From positions 90,556,377 to 90,620,376 of the forward strand of contig OX375878.1 in NCBI GenBank assembly GCA_947359465.1: 64,000 bases of DNA, given 5' to 3'. Positions within the stretch are counted from its first letter, which is position 1, and every line of letters starts with the position of its first letter. This DNA is from Metellina segmentata. Lineage: Eukaryota; Arthropoda; Arachnida; Araneae; Tetragnathidae. Below, one piece after another: positions 11,830-22,890 of this stretch. The notes under the pieces are model-generated. The model saw only the letters and a program-made list of their open reading frames with translations. It did no database searches and had not been told where the DNA came from. A program made the position numbers and the translations under genes.

Positions 11830-12258
11830 TTGCTCTAGTTGCTGTCGAATGTTATTTAATATTGCGTTTGGTACAGTTTGTCCGCTGTAAGACTTTGTAC
11901 CATAAAACCTAAACTAACCAAACAAAAGCTAGTGGCCACTTGATGGAAATCAGTCGTAATAGGATGGAATGACAGAAGTGAAGCAACCACAAATATTTGA
12001 CGATATCTTTACGCAACGGTTTGTGTATGTGCGAATTAAAATACAGTTTTCTGCTGTTGCTCTGATCACTGTTGATTGTTATTTAATCTTGCGTTTGGCA
12101 CAATTTGTCCGTTTTTGGACTTTGTACCATAAAATCTAAACTAACAAACCTAACTCAAGTGGTCACTTGATGGAACTCAGTCGAAGTCGGATGGATTGAC
12201 AAAAGTGAAGCAACTACATATATATGACGAAATCTTTACGCAAAGTGTAAGCGTCGCT
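11830..12258. repeat. Tandem duplication, unit 228 bp
   Basis: Copies at 11830-12057 and 12058-12258. Shared landmarks are TGCTCT at the starts, ATTGCGTTTGG, GACTTTGTACCATAAAA (spacing 227) and CAGTCG before GGATGGA. The ACTTTGTACCATAAAA box resembles TCTTTGCACCATAAAACC at about 23160-23180. Such boxes sit at 3' tails of some arthropod LINEs as I recall, so the unit may derive from a LINE tail; that link is inference. Confidence 0.75.
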
Positions 12259-13329
12259 CATTGTTGAAGCGTTACCAACGATTCCCTCTCTCATTTCTGC
12301 CTAACCACCCTATTTCCCAAGTAGAATCATCCTGTCTGCCCATGTACAGAAAATAATCTGGTTTCGAGGTCGTTTTGTTTCAAATTGAAGAAGTCAAATA
12401 AGAGAGCGGCAAAAATGTGGGTGCTATCAAAAACTCCACAGAATAAGTGCTATTTTTTTTGCGTTTCAAAACTTGTTTTCAAATACGTTGAAGAAAAAAA
12501 GAAATCAGCGAAAAGAAAAACACGAAAATATTTATTTATTTTCTAAACACATTCCTAAGCACTTAGGTTGGAATCTTTCAAAATAAAAAAGGAAACCCTG
12601 GAATGCGTTCATGCATTAGGAAACACCCCGCTTTTTCATTCCCATATGTCTATTTTAATTTTTCAACAAAAAAATCTTCACAAAAATAAATATGGGGAAA
12701 AACGGTTCGCTACTTTAATGTTGACGTATGTTCCTCTGTAAGCCATTATTCAGAACGCCTCTTAAACTTAAGGATGTTACTCTTTTTTTTTCGTAAAATA
12801 TATGCTGCGCTCGTCTTTTAAATTTTATTTCTTCTTGCGTGAAAGAGAATCGCTGTTATTGTTTATCTTTAACATTTTTTTTCAGACTTTACCTTGTGTG
12901 TTTTTATATGATACTATACACTTAACTGCAAAGATTTTTTGAAGAAGAATTTTTTGACCGTCTTTTATTTATAATTGATATTTAATATTAATTAATTACC
13001 TGAACTAAATGAGCACACTTTATGGTCAAACGTGCATATTAATATAACCAAAATTCCAGTTTGAGGGTTAGTTTCTAATAATACACTCCGCATAAAAATA
13101 GCTAATCCCGTAAATTTGGATATTTTATATTGCTTACATCTGTTGTCATTCCTTGACATATATGTCAATTTCTGTCCTTTGTGCTTTAGTGAAGGGCATA
13201 TGTAGAAACTATTACAGCGAATGTAATTTTGCAAAAGAATGAACTGTTCATCTATTTTTCTAGAAGATTTTGAAACAGTTCAGAAGTTGTCACGTAACTA
13301 GCATTTCGTCATTCAATAGATTTAGTCCA
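12259..13329. other. No feature seen
   Basis: AT-rich. An 80-codon reverse frame (12992-13234) has no recognisable domain. No repeat partner was found within the window. Confidence 0.45.
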
Positions 13330-14190
13330 AACGGATTAGACCTTGATAGACGAGGTATCTCGTCTTTAGAAAAAAACGGACCAGATCTTGATGATCGAAG
13401 TATCTCGTCATTAGAAGAAAACTGACTAGATCTTAATGGTCGAAGTATCTCGTCATTAGAAGAAAACGGACCAGATCTTGATGGTCGAAGTATATCGTCA
13501 TTAGAAGAAAAATGACTACAACTTGATGGACTGGGTTTTTATCGCGTCATTAGAAGAAAACGGACCAGATCTTGATGGTCGAAGTATCTCGTCATTAGAA
13601 GAAAAATGATTATAGCTTGATGGACTAGGTTTTTATCGCGTCATTAGAAGAAAACGGGCCAGATCTTGATGGTCGAAGTATCTCGTCATTAGAAGAAAAA
13701 TGACTATAACTTGATGGACTAGGTTTTTATCGCGTCATTAAAAGAAAACGGACCAGATCTTGATGGTCGAAGTATTACGTCATTAGAAGAAAACTGACTT
13801 TAACTTGATGGACTAGGTTTTTATCGCGTCATTAGAAGAAAACGGGCCAGATCTTGATGGTCGAAGTTTCTCGTCATTAGAAGAAAAATGAGTATAACTT
13901 GATGGACTAGGCTTTTATCGCGTCATTAGAAGGAAACAGGCCAGATCTTGATGGTCGAAGTTTCTCGTCATTAGAAGAAAAATGACTATAACTTGATGGA
14001 CTAGGTTTTTATCGCGTCATTAGAAGAAAACGGACCAGATCTTGATGGACGAGGTATCTCGTCATAAGAACAAACTGACTAGATCATGTCCTAGTTACCA
14101 TAAAAAAAGGTTGCAATATCTTTTTGACAAGATATCTCGTCATTAGCAAAATTGGCGAGATTGTGATGTACGAGATATTTCGTCAAAACC
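13330..14190 (+). repeat. Palindrome-core minisatellite, locus 2 (94 bp higher-order array)
   Basis: The motif GGACCAGATCTTGATGGTCG or a one-base variant starts at 13468, 13562, 13656, 13750, 13844, 13938 and 14032: exactly 94 bp each time. Each 94 bp unit is two half-units of about 44 and 50 bp that share CTTGATGG and CGTCATTAGAAGAAAA; one carries TCGAAGTATCTCG, the other ACTAGGTTTTTATCG. Less regular units flank the array (spacing 90 between 13378 and 13468). The right end reverts to the dispersed form with TTCGTCAAAACCATTTGG. Confidence 0.95.
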
Positions 14191-14868
14191 ATTTGGCAGG
14201 ATAATATAACATACTATGTGGTATTAATTGGAAAACACAGCATTGTAACATTTTATGTAAACATTTTTATGACAGTACTTTGCCTGAGGAAAATATTACT
14301 GAAGTCATATATCTATATATTTGTCCCATAATCAAAACTTCTCTCAGACAATGAACAGTTGTTTAAACTATTGTTATGCAGCCTAAAGGGTTTAGTCTCA
14401 TGGGATATGATCCACAATTACACAGCAGAGTTATTCAAGCTATCGTAATTGATTTAAGGATCGTAATTGCTTGTGTTGCTGAGACTGATTGCCAAATCTG
14501 TATGAACTTCAATTACGAGATAAAGCATTGATCATTGAGAGAACGTTTCAACATAAGGTGCTTACACAATTATGATAGGTACTGTTTAAATTCAAGGAAG
14601 TGAATTGTTGACCGATATTTTCATAGTAATACTATGGAATACTTCAAAAAACATTTTTATAAATAAACAGGTATGTATGGGTTTATGCTTCCTGAAAAAA
14701 AAACCTTGTAGACTTTGCATTCAACTGCCCCATTCAACATTTCATTTATATATATTCGCATACCATTACAATTATGGAAATATAAATTGTTAACGAGTTT
14801 AATTACTGTCATTAATTCTATGCAAGAAACTGACCTTTTGAACAGTAAACTGAAATACCACCTTTAAA
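14191..14868. other. No feature seen
   Basis: AT-rich. A 62-codon frame at 14605-14793 has no known motif. Confidence 0.45.
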
Positions 14869-15100
14869 TCTATATAAATAAGAATGGTTTGTTTGCGTAT
14901 TGAATTATTTTAACCCATTTCAAGTTTTCTATCCGTTTTGTATCTTTCTGACTAAAAATCCGCCTCTCTTGTAAGTTTGGTGTCTATGTGTGCGTCAGTG
15001 CTACGTCCAAACAGTTGAATATATTTTCATGAAACTTGGCACATGAAACTTGTCATGTACTTACATTCATATAGTATATGAACTTGATTGCGTTATTGAA
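14869..15100 (+). mobile_element. Possible Helitron 5' end fragment
   Basis: Begins TCTATATAAATAAGAATGG after an A, continues with a GTTTG-rich section, then the box AACAGTTGAATATATTTTCATGAAACTTGGCAC, described here by its parts: a GTTGAAT core followed by TTTTCATGAAACTTGG. In several arthropod Helitron families a TCTATATA start is followed by a GATTTTNATGAAA(C/T)TTGGCA box, as I recall. No 3' terminus is visible, so the right edge is approximate and the call is tentative. Confidence 0.3.
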
Positions 15101-16654
15101 AGGATAAAAATGCTAAAAAATCCAAACTAGAACTTTTGAAATAAATATTAAAATATTATTTGTCATAATGACCGGAGGTGTAGGTGAATTATTTTACAAG
15201 TTAAAGCAATATATAAGCAACTTATTACATATGTTAAAAGTTAATTAAAAGCAATGATTTTCTTTTGAAAAACAATCGAAGCAAATTGATTTACCTTTTT
15301 TATATGGTGGTAAGTTACCTTTGGGTAGTTTTGTACTGAAGACATTCAATTTTGAAATGCGTTCTTTAATTATTAGACGTGCCACAGTTAAATTCAAGAA
15401 AAAATGCACTCGCATTAAAAAACTTAGTGAAGAATATTTTATCAAATAGTTAGGGAAAATCCTGCAGACGCGATACCGGCCCATATCTTCAATGTAGTAT
15501 CAAAAGGATATGTAATCATTGTTATCAAAAGGATGTATTACTCATATAAAATGTATATCAAGTGTATTTTCAGAAATTTGGTCACGAGGTTGACCAGATT
15601 AGAACGGTTTCCTTTTAGGGTTCATTCCATTTTTCCTCGGGTGACTAGTAAACCCTTTAACCTTACAAACGTCGGGAGGTGAGGGGGTCACCTGCGGTGA
15701 CCAACTAACCAAATTAATTTGTCATCCTTCACTCAGAGTTGTCGAAATTTGACAATGTCGCATGCCTGATTCAAGTGAAGCACATGTAAAAAATATTGTC
15801 TTCTTGACTATGTGTGTAGGAGCACTCGCTGTAGGTCATTTTAATGAATTGAGTTGAGCAAGTTCACAACAAAAGAACATGAGAAAGGGAGTTGGAATTC
15901 CCTCAAAATAATATTTTGTAGTAGTAACCTTAGTGTTACCTTTGATCATTTTGTAGCTTTGTCAAACAGCAAGGGTGCGATGTATGTAACATTTATTACA
16001 TGGATGGATTTTGCATGCGTAGGATTTGCGCCCAAAATAAGTTGTACAAATTATAACTATGCAGGTAAAAGGTATTGAAATATTATTTTATTCCACAAAA
16101 TACTGATTACATATTCTGATAATTTTTTTTTCTAATTTAGAGTTAACCACTTCAACCCAAGTAAGATCGGGTAATTTTGCTAGCACTTAATAAATTTAAA
16201 TGCACTTCACTGTCATTTTAAAGATTGGACAAATAATCTCCAAAGTAGGAAGATCCTACATACATAGTTACATACTTTTATGTTGACCTAAAATTCCATA
16301 AAATTCGAAACGTAAAAATAAACTATTTAGAGATGGATTTCTCTGGAATTTTTCCAACTGTATTATGCCTACTCTTAAGTTCTCTAGAGGAATAGGAGTA
16401 AATATAAAGTGTTAAGTGCTGAAAAAAATCATAAATCTATTCACGTTCAATGCCATGAATTGTTATTTTCAGTAAATCGTTGCATTTCAAATGACCTATA
16501 TAGCTATAACTTTTTATTCGTATTTCTGCCCATTTGGAATTTATATTCGTAAAAAAATTATAAAATAAAAGTGTGACATAAAGACGCTTATAATTTGTTT
16601 TTGTGTTTAGCCTATTCTCAGATTTTGATGCATGATTATGTGTAAGCAGTGTGG
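15101..16654. other. No gene seen; one perfect small hairpin
   Basis: Frames of 79 codons (15245-15484, reverse) and 74 codons (15854-16078, forward) have no recognisable domains. A perfect GGTCACC/GGTGACC hairpin with loop TGC lies at 15686-15702 in a short GC-rich patch just after CTTTAACCTTACAAACG. Confidence 0.45.
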
Positions 16655-16870
16655 CAGTTGTTTCATCGGTATCTCGTAATTAGCAAAATTGTCCAGATTT
16701 AGATGGACGATTCATCTCATCATTAGAATAAAAAACTCGATCAGATCTTAATCTCGTCACCATAAAAGAATCAACAGTATCTTGATAACGAGATATCTCG
16801 TAATTATCAAAATTAGTCGAATATAGGTGTACGAGATATCTCGTTGAAATTATTTCAAGAGTTAAACTAC
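16655..16870 (+). repeat. Palindrome-core minisatellite, locus 3
   Basis: Three to four diverged units; GAGATATCTCG occurs twice (about 16789 and 16831). The right border is CGTTGAAATTATTTC then GAGTTAAAC, a diverged form of the common border GTCGAAACCACTT...GAGTTAA. Confidence 0.75.
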
Positions 16871-18265
16871 TGAGAGATTTTCTTACCTTTCTGTAAAGAT
16901 GCAAAAGCAACAACTAAAATCAGACAAATTTTTGTTAAAAATAATTTGTCGGTTAACGGTTTTAATAATTCCTATTGAACTCTTATAACACGGTATCATG
17001 ACGTAGCTATTTCAAATATGGAAACTAGTCATATTTGTAACTAAATAAAAATTGGAAATATTCTAAATTAAACGTCTTTCTGAAATTGCATTCATATAAA
17101 ACTCCAAGCTATGTCACTTTCGGAATCAAAAGAAATGTACCTACAGTCTCTGAACACTAGCGACCTCTATATTGCTGGACAGGAAAACCACTCAAACGAT
17201 ATATATTAAGTAAAACTGATACATTTTATAAATAAAATAGTTCTAACTAGTATAGTTCAAACTACAAAATAGTCGCGTACAAAAGCTATTCGAACAAAGG
17301 AATTTAATTTATTTATTTTCTTTTACTTATTCCATCGGAGTATAAGTATTAGTTTAAATTTCTTCATAAATATTCATTTGAGCTTGCAAAATATGCTATT
17401 AGCATATCTATTGGCGTCATTCTATCACAGGAGTAAAAAAAAATTGGTCGTGAGTTTGTAAGGCGTGCGAGAAGCGAGATTTCAACTGCAGCTGTTGCCA
17501 CGTATTTAAAGCAATATACATGCATAAACTAGGCCCTTTCTCTGTAATGTGAGCGAGAATCCTGAAGTCTTTTGTTTTACCTCCAGTTTTCAGAGCATTT
17601 CAATATTCATAAGAGTGAAACCAGTAGCGGAAGAACTTTGACAAAGTGATGCGGTTGAAAGAAAGACTATAAAAAGAAAAGTAAGGTATGTATATGTGAA
17701 GGAAGAGTCCTTATTTATAAAAATATCATTAGCGAAGTTATCACATAGTGATGTAAAGATTGTGCGGTAAAAGGAAATCTATAAGCGATACAAATATTCA
17801 AGGGTGAATTGTAACAAAGTTTTAGGTATCGAGATACAGGATGTGTTTGATTAACTAAGTGTTGAAGTAACTCGATTCTTTATTGAAACGTTGCTAACTG
17901 TTGCGCTATAGCATCAGATACACGAGTTATTTCTGGAATTGGCAGTATTTCAACGCTCTGACTGTTCAGAAATTCAAGAATATTTCAAAAATAATCCTTA
18001 TACCTACCCTATTATTTATTAATATATTCAACTGAAAAAAACTTATTTTTTTATAAAGAAGGCAGGGTTCTCCTCTAGTTACAATCAAGCTTTGGCCAAA
18101 AGGCGAAATAATTTTAAATTCTTACAACATTTTTCTAACATTACAAAACAATGCAATGCTTGTAAAGCCTTTGGCGCTTATGTGAGTGAACATTTCATTC
18201 AAAAAGAAAGTAGACATCACTCAATTGCGGATTGTGTGTCTTTCGAAAAACAAATAAATCTACAA
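16871..18265. other. No feature seen
   Basis: AT-rich, no recognisable coding and no repeat partner found within the window. Confidence 0.45.
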
Positions 18266-18655
18266 CAGTGAAACTTCGATTAATCGTCTTGGTCGGGCTC
18301 GGTTCCATGACGATTAACCGAATAGACGGATAATATAAAAACCGTAGACAACTACCCATCCCCGTTCGTTGCATATAAACGGATGATAAAAAATGCCCCT
18401 TTACGGACTGGAAATGCACTGTTCATACGTGCATTTTATTTTACAGAAACAAACAATGTACAATTTACATTGAGTACAGTACATATTGTTACATGAATTT
18501 AAGTTCTCGACATACATACATTTTCATAAATTAAAACAGTCTGTCATTTTCGTTTATTTTTTCGTACTTTCTGAGCTTCTATATTCCGTAATAACGGACT
18601 GACAACTAACAGAAACTGACTGTTAAAAGAGTGACTGCTAATCTAAGTTTTACTG
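18266..18655. mobile_element. pogo/Tigger-like miniature element, 390 bp
   Basis: The left end reads CAGTGAAACTTCGATTAATCGTC, described as CAGTGAAACTTCG plus ATTAATCGTC, followed by TTGGTCGGG and ACGATTAACCGAATAGACGG. This layout is typical of Tigger/pogo termini. The right end is an imperfect inverted match, TGCTAATCTAAGTTTTACTG, followed by TA at 18656-18657. The left TA is mutated to AA. The middle is AT-rich and encodes no DDE transposase, so it is a non-autonomous derivative. Confidence 0.6.
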
Positions 18656-19159
18656 TAGAGATTGTAAAGAGAGACAAAAAATTGTAACACATTTATTGAT
18701 TGTCATGTGATATTCGATATTGGACAAATAATGTGACCAAGCTATCTAAGGAAGACATTGGAAGATATGGTACTTGTAGAAGAAACATTTGTCAACATAG
18801 CCTTATGCGAAGAAGCATTTTCTTTTTGAAAGGTAGCTAATCCGTGTCTTAATAGGACTTCTGGTTTCAAGACCTCTGTGTTGAACCGCTGCTTGCTCAT
18901 TGTGCCTGCGATATATTTAAGAGCGTGAATAAAATGAGACATATCTCCCTCCAAACCATTTGATTTACATTAAGACCACTAATTCGCTCCGGATGTACCC
19001 TTCCGAATGTCGTTCCCCACAGTACATGGAAATATGGATCCTTCAGTCGCAGTACCAGAGATTGTATCTAAACTTGTCCGGAAACATGATTATCTTTCAT
19101 CCAGAGTTCCATTGCCTTTCCCACAGCTACAATTGAAGCCCTCTTTAGTCGGCCCTTCT
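18656..19159. other. Gene-free stretch, moderate complexity
   Basis: A 70-codon reverse frame (18742-18954) has no known motif. Positions about 18960-19160 are more complex than flanking DNA and give interrupted reverse-strand translations. A degraded gene or transposon fragment is possible but I cannot name it. Confidence 0.35.
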
Positions 19160-19352
19160 GGTTGTCTTGATGATTATTAGCAAAACTGGCAAAGTCTTGA
19201 TGGACGATAGCCAATCACAAGAAAAAAGTATCAGGATAATGATCTTGTCGTCATAAAAAAAAATCCTCAGTATCTTTATGACAAAATGCCTCGTCATTAA
19301 CAAATTTAGTCATATGTTAATGAATACGATATCTCTTGTCAAAACCAATTGG
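19160..19352 (+). repeat. Palindrome-core minisatellite, locus 4
   Basis: Three diverged units with ATTAGCAAAACTGGCAAAG and TCTTGATGGACGATA linkers. The right border is CTTGTCAAAACCAATTGG then AGAGTTAAAC, matching the family border. Confidence 0.75.
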
Positions 19353-19933
19353 AGAGTTAAACAATCCGAACGCTTGATGCCTGTTTGATTTTCAAATTAA
19401 AGAATGAGATTAGAATGTATAGATCACAAATTTAATTTCTAAAATAAAACATTAAAATAATCAAGACACAATTTAAACTTTTTAAAGTGTATGCGCTTCA
19501 ATTATGTATGAAAAGTAATTGGGTGGTTGCATTGGGTTTTATGAGTAAGAGCCATGTTTGTCCACGCTGTTCCAAGCAAAAGACAGAAAACGTCACGTAA
19601 ATGGACATACGCAAACACAAGGAAAATACTGTCACATAAAATGAATACAACCTGAATAAGTTACATGAATTTAGCCTGAGCCACTCACAGGAAGCTAGTG
19701 CAATAAGCAAACCCATTGAGTCCTGAAGATAAATAAGATTTTGGAAAACAGCTCGATGGAATTACTTGGCAAAAAACAGTTACGCCAGGTAAAATATTCT
19801 TGCAATCAACTTTGCAAGCTATCTTACTTGTTAACTCTAATTCGTAACGTGATGTTATTCTTTGAAATTATAAATTTATTTATGAACCATGAAACCAATC
19901 TTCAAGGAAAAAAGTATAATATTGTTCTCAACG
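19353..19933. other. No feature seen
   Basis: AT-rich; frames of 72 and 80 codons here have no recognisable domain. Confidence 0.45.
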
Positions 19934-20196
19934 TATCGCTCCTTGGCAAGAAAAGTGACATAACTCAAACTAGCAGAATTTGAGAAAAATCAACTTAAAG
20001 GATACTATAAAATATATATTGAAATAGTATAACCTTCTTTTAAGTTTTAGATAAGTATTTATGGTGTTAACTTCTATTAACTTCTATAGAATAGAAATAT
20101 AACACTCTGGGGCACCTCATACATATTTTTCAATGACATAACATCAAAATTTTAATTTCTTAACTTGTACCAATTTTCTTACCGGGGTACGATATA
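19934..20196. mobile_element. MITE family A, copy 1, 263 bp
   Basis: An inverted copy of this sequence lies at 34081-34340, and both share terminal inverted repeats of about 28 bp. The consensus at each end is TATATC(A/G)CACCCCGG followed by an A-rich run and GTGAC or GGGAC. The middle contains CAACTTAAAGGATACTATAA and a TTCTATAGAATAGAA palindrome. No coding capacity. The superfamily is not clear; flanking TA or TATA may be the target duplication. Confidence 0.75.
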
Positions 20197-21107
20197 CACC
20201 TTTGTTTGTGATACACAAATATTGCAATAATTTAGCCATACGTTTTCCTCTTACAACTTTACAACAGTAGCCAATAGCTTTAAGATCTCTAACTACAACC
20301 TAAACTAACAAGACTACTCTCTCTAACGTTCGAACAGTTTAATTTACTTGTATTTTAAGCTATTTAGCTACTTCATTTATATTTTGAATGTTAAATTACT
20401 TGTTTGAAACCTTTTGTTCCTGTATTTCACATTTATCGAGTTTATATATCTATGAATTGGGATGCTTTTGACCAAAATCAAATATCAAATATCACTATGG
20501 ATGAAAACCATACTGTTTCTGTTAAAGAGATATTTCAGGATTTTATTTATTATTTCAGGACAAATAGTTCCCGTTGCAATCCATACATATAAGAATTAGC
20601 TACAGCTTAACGGAGCTGATCCTCTTACTTTTGAATAGTTATTTTGTCTGGTGGATTACATGAATTTTTAATGTCAATAGGTACTTATTTTAAGAATTTT
20701 ATTAATTTTTGTTTATTGAGTTTAGCTGTTCTATGGTATAAAACGATTCTGACCGAAAAACAAACGTCTACACGGATGAAAACTATGCGCGGAAGTCTCA
20801 CGCTTTCACCACCATCAGAACAACGAACTTCGGTGTCTCACATTTAAAATAAGAACAGAACCTCCCCCGCTTCTATTGCGAAAACAGCAAGGCCCGAAAA
20901 GCAATTTCGTACACTTCCTTGTCCTTGCATCTAACTATAGCAATCCGACGGTTACCGATGCGAGAGCCCAGCAGAAGAGCCATCGAGCGAGAAACACGGC
21001 TCTATCCCCCATAAATTACCTTCCAGGCACAGGTAGAGGGGCGATGAAACTCTGCGAGCAATTATTTTAATTTCCTGGTCGGCCCTTAATTAGTAATCGG
21101 GAGTCTA
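20197..21107. other. Gene-free stretch; GC-richer segment at about 20840-21107
   Basis: Frames of 62-67 codons have no known motif. From about 20840 the sequence becomes GC-richer and very complex and contains TTAATTAGTAAT and CAATTATTTTAATT boxes, which resemble homeodomain sites. It leads directly into the triplicated unit. It may be a conserved non-coding element; that is inference. Confidence 0.35.
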
Positions 21108-22200
21108 CGCGCTTCTTTCCGTCTGCAGCATCCTTTTGCCAGCAATCCAATTAGGTAGGAACCCTCTGATAAGACAATTACGTCGTGCAAACCATAACAC
21201 GCTTTCCAATGGCACTGCTGAAGCGACTTTTGATCGGAGTGCTTAGGCCTCTAGTGAGACATTTTTTGGCTGAGACTGAAGACGGTGGTAGAGGCGAGGA
21301 ATGGAATGCATTTTGGGTGACGGAGTTTAGGTGTGTTTTTGATACTTTGGGCAAGTTAATGTTAATGGCTTTTCAGTTTGAAGGTAATTTACGGGTTTTG
21401 TTTTATGTAATAAATATCTTTTAGACTAAAAGACTAAAGAAGTTTATTGTCTTTGCTCTGTTATATAATAAAATATAATTTTTTATGTTGTTGAATTTGT
21501 ATTTTTAAATATTTTTGTTTTTAAATAAATGATATTTTTATACGATACACGATTTTTTCCTAATCTAGCATCCTTTAACCAGTAATAGAATTATGTAGAA
21601 CCATCTGATAAAACAATTACGTCTAGCAGACCATAGCACTCTTTCAAATGGCACTGCTGAAGCGACTTTTGATTGGAGTGCTTGGACCTCTTGTGAGACA
21701 TTTTTTGAATAAGACTGAAGATCGTGGAACAGGCGAGGAATGGATTACATTTTGGGTGACGGATTTTAGGCGTGTTTTTGATATTTTTGGGAGCTAGTAA
21801 GTGTTAATGTTGATTGAAGGTAATTTAGAATGTTGTTTTATGTAATGCATCTTTTAGATTAATAAAATAAAGGCTTTAATTTTCTATGCTCTGAGATGTA
21901 ATAAATACTGTTTTTTAAGTTGTTGAGTTTGTACTTTTTTAGAAGTAATTAGGAGATTATTCTGTGATACGATGCTTCTTTCCTAATCTACATCTTTTTA
22001 CCAGCAATGCAATTAAGTAGAAACTCTCTGATCAGAAAATTACGTAGTACTAACCATCAAAAATTAGCAATGGCACTGTTGAAGTAACTTTTGATCGGAA
22101 TGTTTAGGCCTCTTGTAAGACATTTTTTGAAGATGGCGGAGCAAGCAAGGAATAAAATACAGTTTACGTAACAAATTTGAAGTGTGATTTTTGATTAATG
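21108..22200 (+). repeat. Triplicated unit of about 430 bp
   Basis: Landmarks AGCATCC or ACATCTT occur at 21127, 21567 and 21990 (spacing 440 and 423). Each unit has CCAG(C/T)AAT, a TCTGAT(A/C)AGA box, AATGGCACTGCTGAAG, CTTTTGATCGGAGTGCTT, a GTGAGACATTTTTTG box and TTTTGGGTGACGG. The third unit decays after about 22190, with a partial echo at 22240-22320. A 79-codon frame in unit 1 is not preserved in units 2 and 3, which argues against coding. Confidence 0.85.
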
Positions 22201-22772
22201 GCGACTCAGCATTTATCGGCTCTTCCGTTTCGTTTTAAATACTGTATAGCAGGTGAAAAATGAAATGCGTTGTAAGTGATGAAATTGAGATGCATTTTCG
22301 ATATTTTTGGGGGCTCTGACAATTTGATATTCGATAGTGTTTAATTCGTTTGCATAGTATTCGTTCGATCGTTTGACAGTTTAAGCATGGCGGTTCAAGT
22401 AACTTCTACGTTTATTTATTGAATTGGTCAAATTAAAGAACGTATTATCTAGGTTCTATGTGAAATAACTAGTGTTCCAACGTTGGTTACATTAAAGAAC
22501 TTATTATTTAGGTTCTATGTGAAATAACTAGTGCTTCAATGTGAAACTAATTAATGTAAACAACTTCAATGACGAAATTTGAATTTTTAGCAATGCAAAC
22601 ACTAAAAGAGAGTTGCCTTTTAACTAGAAAGACGAAAGTTTTCAGTGTATTCCACGTTCCTTTTGATCTCTAGATCATATGAAACGTATTATTTTAGGTA
22701 ACATGCCGATCACACTTAATGCATGCATTTAGTATAATCAGGTTTATGAGTTAACAAATAACTGTCGAATGT
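22201..22772. other. No gene seen; short local duplications
   Basis: AT-rich. A short echo of the triplicated unit lies at about 22240-22320. A local duplication of TTAGGTTCTATGTGAAATAA and its surroundings lies at about 22440-22540. Confidence 0.45.
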
Positions 22773-22890
22773 TCATCGTAGTTCAAAATTACGAGACGTT
22801 GTGCATGGATCTTTCGTTGATTGATCTCTTGCCGTCGCCAATAGCTCGTTGCTTTGCTCCAGTACGACGTTAATTAACTACCTCCCCTGG
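22773..22890 (+). repeat. SINE fragment (3' body)
   Basis: Diverged copy with TTCAAAATTACGAGACGTTG, a shortened GATTGATCTCTTGCCGTCG block and the closing CAGTACGACGTTAATTAA. Head missing. Confidence 0.7.

Noticed and set aside
13330..14190. CRISPR-like array
   Set aside because: Regular repeats, but the whole 94 bp unit repeats with no unique spacers, in eukaryotic DNA.
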